This document shows, in pieces, positions 6,562 through 8,033 of a stretch of 8,033 bases of DNA. The translations under genes were made by a program, and so were the position numbers. Origin of the DNA: an uncultured Succinatimonas sp. (GTDB lineage Bacteria; Pseudomonadota; Gammaproteobacteria; Enterobacterales; Succinivibrionaceae). The stretch covers positions 1 to 8,033 of the forward strand of contig CALBLB010000328.1 of the NCBI GenBank assembly GCA_937896115.1, read 5' to 3'. The first letter of the stretch is position 1. Each line of letters starts with the position of its first letter. Below the pieces are notes generated by a model. That model did no database searches. It had not been told where the DNA came from and saw only the letters and a program-made list of their open reading frames with translations.

Positions 6562-6600
6562 GCCATCCGGTGCATTTGCACGGACGGCGTGTTGTTTTTT
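6562..6600 (+). terminator. Terminator-like hairpin just before the transporter start (terminator or attenuator)
   Basis: The stem pairs GCC (6562-6564) with GGC (6586-6588), TCC (6566-6568) with GGA (6582-6584) and GTGC (6570-6573) with GCAC (6578-6581), around the loop ATTT. There is one A/C mismatch and one bulged G. A T-rich run ends in six T residues at 6595-6600. It may end the pgsA transcript. The transporter ATG is only 8 bases past the T-run, so any promoter for that gene must lie upstream and the hairpin would then be part of its 5' leader. Confidence 0.6.
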
Positions 6601-6608
6601 CTTAAAAA

Positions 6609-7838
6609 ATGAATAAAGATCAAAAAATTACTAGTTCACGTCTGCATAAATTCTTTTATATTCTGTCTTTAGGGGTGTTATGTGCCTTCGGTCCTTTATG
6701 TACCGATGTGTATTTGCCGGGACTTCCTTCAATCTGTCGATACTTCAGCATCGATCCTGCTTTGGCTCAATTGTCGCTTACCTCCTGCTTTTTAGGCCTG
6801 GCGGCAGGACAGATCTTCGCAGGTCCGATTTCAGATGCAATAGGCAGAAGAAAACCTTTGATTTTTTCCGTAGTCTTGTTCGTTTTGGCCTCCTGGCTTT
6901 GTGCCGAAGCTAACGGGATCTACTCACTGATCTTTTTCCGTTTTCTACAGGGCATGGCAGGGGCAGGAGGACTGGTGATGTCCCGCGCCATCGCCTGCGA
7001 TCAATTTCAAGATCACGAGCTAACCCGCTTTATGTCTTTACTCATGACCATAAACTCGGTTGCGCCGGTGTTGGGCCCCATCATAGGATCTTTCATTCTC
7101 ACCTTCAGTACCTGGCAAAGCGTTTTTATCGTACTATCTTGTTTCGGGATAATTTTACTGTTGCTTGCTTTTACTTCGGTTCCGGAATCGTTAGAGCCGC
7201 AAAAACGTCAGCAGCATATAGCTCAGACTTTTAAAGGCATGTTCGTTGAATGTACCAATAAGCGTTTTATGCTCTATGTACTCTCGCTGGGTGCGGTAAT
7301 GGGTGGATTTTTCTCCTACCTTTCGGCATCTCCATTTGTATTTCAGGTGATCTTCTCGTCAACTCCTTTCCAATATTCTTTGATCTTTGCATTAATAGCG
7401 ATCTCCATTTCGGTTACGGCTTTTGTGGCAGGACGCATTGCCCCGAGAGTAGGGGAGAGAAAGATGATCTATGCGGCCATGAGCATGATGATCATTTCGG
7501 CAAGTGCGGTACTTTTTATGGCTTTTTATTTGCCCTCAAGTCCCGTACCCGTGATCATCTTTTTGATGATCTTCTGCTCCATGATGGGAACGTGTCAGAC
7601 CGTCGGTTTCGGGATAGTGATGTCTTCAAGAAAAGGAGGCGCGGGAGCTGCATCCGGGATCTTCGGAGTAATGCATTTTTTCTGCGGAGCGTTGATGACT
7701 CCCATTCCAGGACTAATGGGCGAGAATTCGATGATCCCTTTGGGGCTTTGTCTTACCTTATGTGCAATTTTAGCCATGATGCTGTTTAAAACGGCAGACG
7801 GCATGAGGGTAAAACCAAAAGAATCTAAAGGTAACTAA
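6609..7838 (+). CDS. Bcr/CflA-family major facilitator drug efflux transporter
   Basis: This is a 409-residue inner-membrane proton antiporter of the 12-segment DHA1 group, resembling E. coli Bcr and related multidrug or sulfonamide/bicyclomycin exporters. Visible signs are TDVYLPGLPSI in the first segment (acidic Asp33), motif A GPISDAIGRRK at 72-82 between segments 2 and 3, RFLQGMAGAGG at 111-121, the antiporter motif C stretch APVLGPIIGSFI at 152-163, a charged central loop (about 192-215), SYLSASPFVFQ at 236-246 and the late block GAGAASGIFGVMHFFCGAL. The substrate cannot be assigned. The ATG at 6609 is the only sensible start, because the first membrane segment begins about 14 residues later. 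No Shine-Dalgarno sequence precedes it: the upstream bases are a T-run and an A-run just after a hairpin (6562-6588). Translation may therefore be weak, leaderless-like or controlled. A strong terminator follows the stop. Confidence 0.91.
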   Translation: MNKDQKITSSRLHKFFYILSLGVLCAFGPLCTDVYLPGLPSICRYFSIDPALAQLSLTSCFLGLAAGQIFAGPISDAIGRRKPLIFSVVLFVLASWLCAEANGIYSLIFFRFLQGMAGAGGLVMSRAIACDQFQDHELTRFMSLLMTINSVAPVLGPIIGSFILTFSTWQSVFIVLSCFGIILLLLAFTSVPESLEPQKRQQHIAQTFKGMFVECTNKRFMLYVLSLGAVMGGFFSYLSASPFVFQVIFSSTPFQYSLIFALIAISISVTAFVAGRIAPRVGERKMIYAAMSMMIISASAVLFMAFYLPSSPVPVIIFLMIFCSMMGTCQTVGFGIVMSSRKGGAGAASGIFGVMHFFCGALMTPIPGLMGENSMIPLGLCLTLCAILAMMLFKTADGMRVKPKESKGN

Positions 7839-7847
7839 GCCGGCGAT

Positions 7848-7890
7848 AAAAAGGCAGAAAGGCGGAAAATTTTTTCTGCCTTTTTCTTTC
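7848..7890 (+). terminator. Strong intrinsic terminator after the transporter gene
   Basis: A 13-bp perfect stem pairs 7848-7860 (an A-run followed by GGCAGAAA) with 7873-7885 (TTTCTGCC followed by a T-run), with a 12-base loop. The T-run continues to 7890 with only C interruptions. It begins ten bases after the stop codon. Because the stem is flanked by A on one side and T on the other, it should work in both directions and isolate the transporter from the promoter downstream. Confidence 0.9.
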
Positions 7891-7919
7891 TTAGAGAAAG
7901 CGGATATAAATCACGCTTT
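7886..7919. repeat. Two short inverted repeats between terminator and promoter
   Basis: CTTTCT (7886-7891) and AGAAAG (7895-7900) form a 6-3-6 inverted repeat at the terminator's end. AAAGCG (7897-7902) and CGCTTT (7914-7919) form a second one with an 11-base spacer, and the two overlap by four bases. They could be protein-binding sites upstream of the terminal promoter, or chance. No known operator consensus is recognised. Confidence 0.3.
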
Positions 7920-7947
7920 GACAAAGATGTAGGTAGGTAAATGTAAG
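7918..7947 (+). promoter_or_regulatory. Possible upstream tandem promoter
   Basis: A perfect -35 TTGACA lies at 7918-7923. The best -10 candidate is TGTAAG (7942-7947), 18 bases away and matching 4 of 6. It would lie about 60 bases upstream of the consensus promoter, reminiscent of tandem P1/P2 promoters of rRNA operons. The -10 is weak, so this is tentative. Confidence 0.25.
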
Positions 7948-7954
7948 GGGAGGG

Positions 7955-8004
7955 TAAAAAAAGTTAAAATAAAATGTTGACACCTCAAAAAAAATGTCTA
8001 TAAT
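7955..8004 (+). promoter_or_regulatory. Perfect-consensus sigma-70 promoter with UP-like element, probably for a stable RNA operon
   Basis: TTGACA (7977-7982) and TATAAT (7999-8004) match consensus at all twelve positions with a 16-bp spacer, the spacing of E. coli rrn P1 promoters. The bases just upstream (7955-7975) are almost all A/T, like an UP element. Transcription should start near 8011. No coding start or ribosome site follows in the 22 bases left. Such an optimal promoter is typical of tRNA or rRNA operons, which would lie beyond the window edge; that part is inference. Confidence 0.85.
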
Positions 8005-8008
8005 GCCA

Positions 8009-8026
8009 TCTCGTTGTCGCGAGACA
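8009..8026 (+). other. Small hairpin at the predicted transcript start
   Basis: TCTCG (8009-8013) can pair with CGAGA (8020-8024). Alternatively TGTC (8015-8018) can pair with GACA (8023-8026) around the GNRA-type loop GCGA. The two folds exclude each other. The segment is probably the 5' leader of the RNA transcribed from the preceding promoter. It is too short to identify further. Confidence 0.3.
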
Positions 8027-8033
8027 GCCACCT

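Noticed and set aside
6680..6913. 77-codon + strand frame inside the transporter gene
   Set aside because: It is a shadow of the transporter in another frame, with low-complexity composition and no independent signals.
8005..8033. Start of a tRNA gene at the window end
   Set aside because: Only 29 bases remain after the -10, and they overlap the predicted transcript start. No acceptor stem or D-arm can be recognised.
1..8033. CRISPR array, insertion sequence, phage, toxin-antitoxin or defence module
   Set aside because: I see no spaced direct repeats, transposase or integrase motifs, or small paired genes. Nearly all of the sequence is recognised core or transporter genes.

Overview
The window reads as chromosomal DNA of a gammaproteobacterium. 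Eight complete genes and one 5'-truncated gene lie on the + strand, and most match Escherichia coli counterparts closely: FolC, DedD, YbgI/NIF3, FolE, TruA and PgsA. The consecutive folC-dedD pair is typical of this class. The gene order is not enterobacterial: cvpA-purF is absent after dedD, and truA lies downstream of folC. Base composition is moderate, and GATC is strikingly common. A non-enteric lineage such as Succinivibrionaceae/Aeromonadales is my guess only; nothing here proves it.

Layout. Positions 3-5828 form one tightly packed run: folC (5' end outside the window), dedD, ybgI (NIF3 family), folE, gtrB, gtrA and truA. Gaps run from an 8-base overlap to 26 bases, so this is probably one operon. 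It mixes folate metabolism (folC, folE), septal cell-wall binding (dedD), a dinuclear-metal NIF3 protein, a lipid-linked sugar donor pair (gtrB makes undecaprenyl-phosphate-sugar, gtrA probably flips it) and tRNA pseudouridylation (truA). After a 49-base gap with a possible promoter comes pgsA (phosphatidylglycerophosphate synthase).

The 149-base gap 6460-6608 holds two well-formed hairpins. One has its T-tract on the minus strand, so it would stop leftward transcription. The other is terminator-like on the + strand and sits almost on the start codon of the next gene. That gene (6609-7838) is a Bcr/CflA-type major facilitator drug-efflux transporter with no visible Shine-Dalgarno sequence. 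It is followed by a strong intrinsic terminator (7848-7890).

The window closes with an A/T-rich UP-like block and a perfect-consensus sigma-70 promoter (TTGACA, 16 bp, TATAAT) pointing out of the window. This is the architecture of a stable-RNA promoter. Since pgsA is followed by a tRNA cluster in E. coli, a tRNA or rRNA operon just past the edge is a reasonable prediction.

I see no CRISPR array, insertion sequence, phage module or defence system, and no gene of wholly unknown type. The points worth a second look are contextual or small-scale: the NIF3-folE overlap inside a folate cluster, the orphan gtrBA pair, the hairpin-led transporter start, the minus-strand terminator, a His-to-Asn change next to the TruA catalytic Asp, and the GATC / NNG-ATC codon-pair excess.
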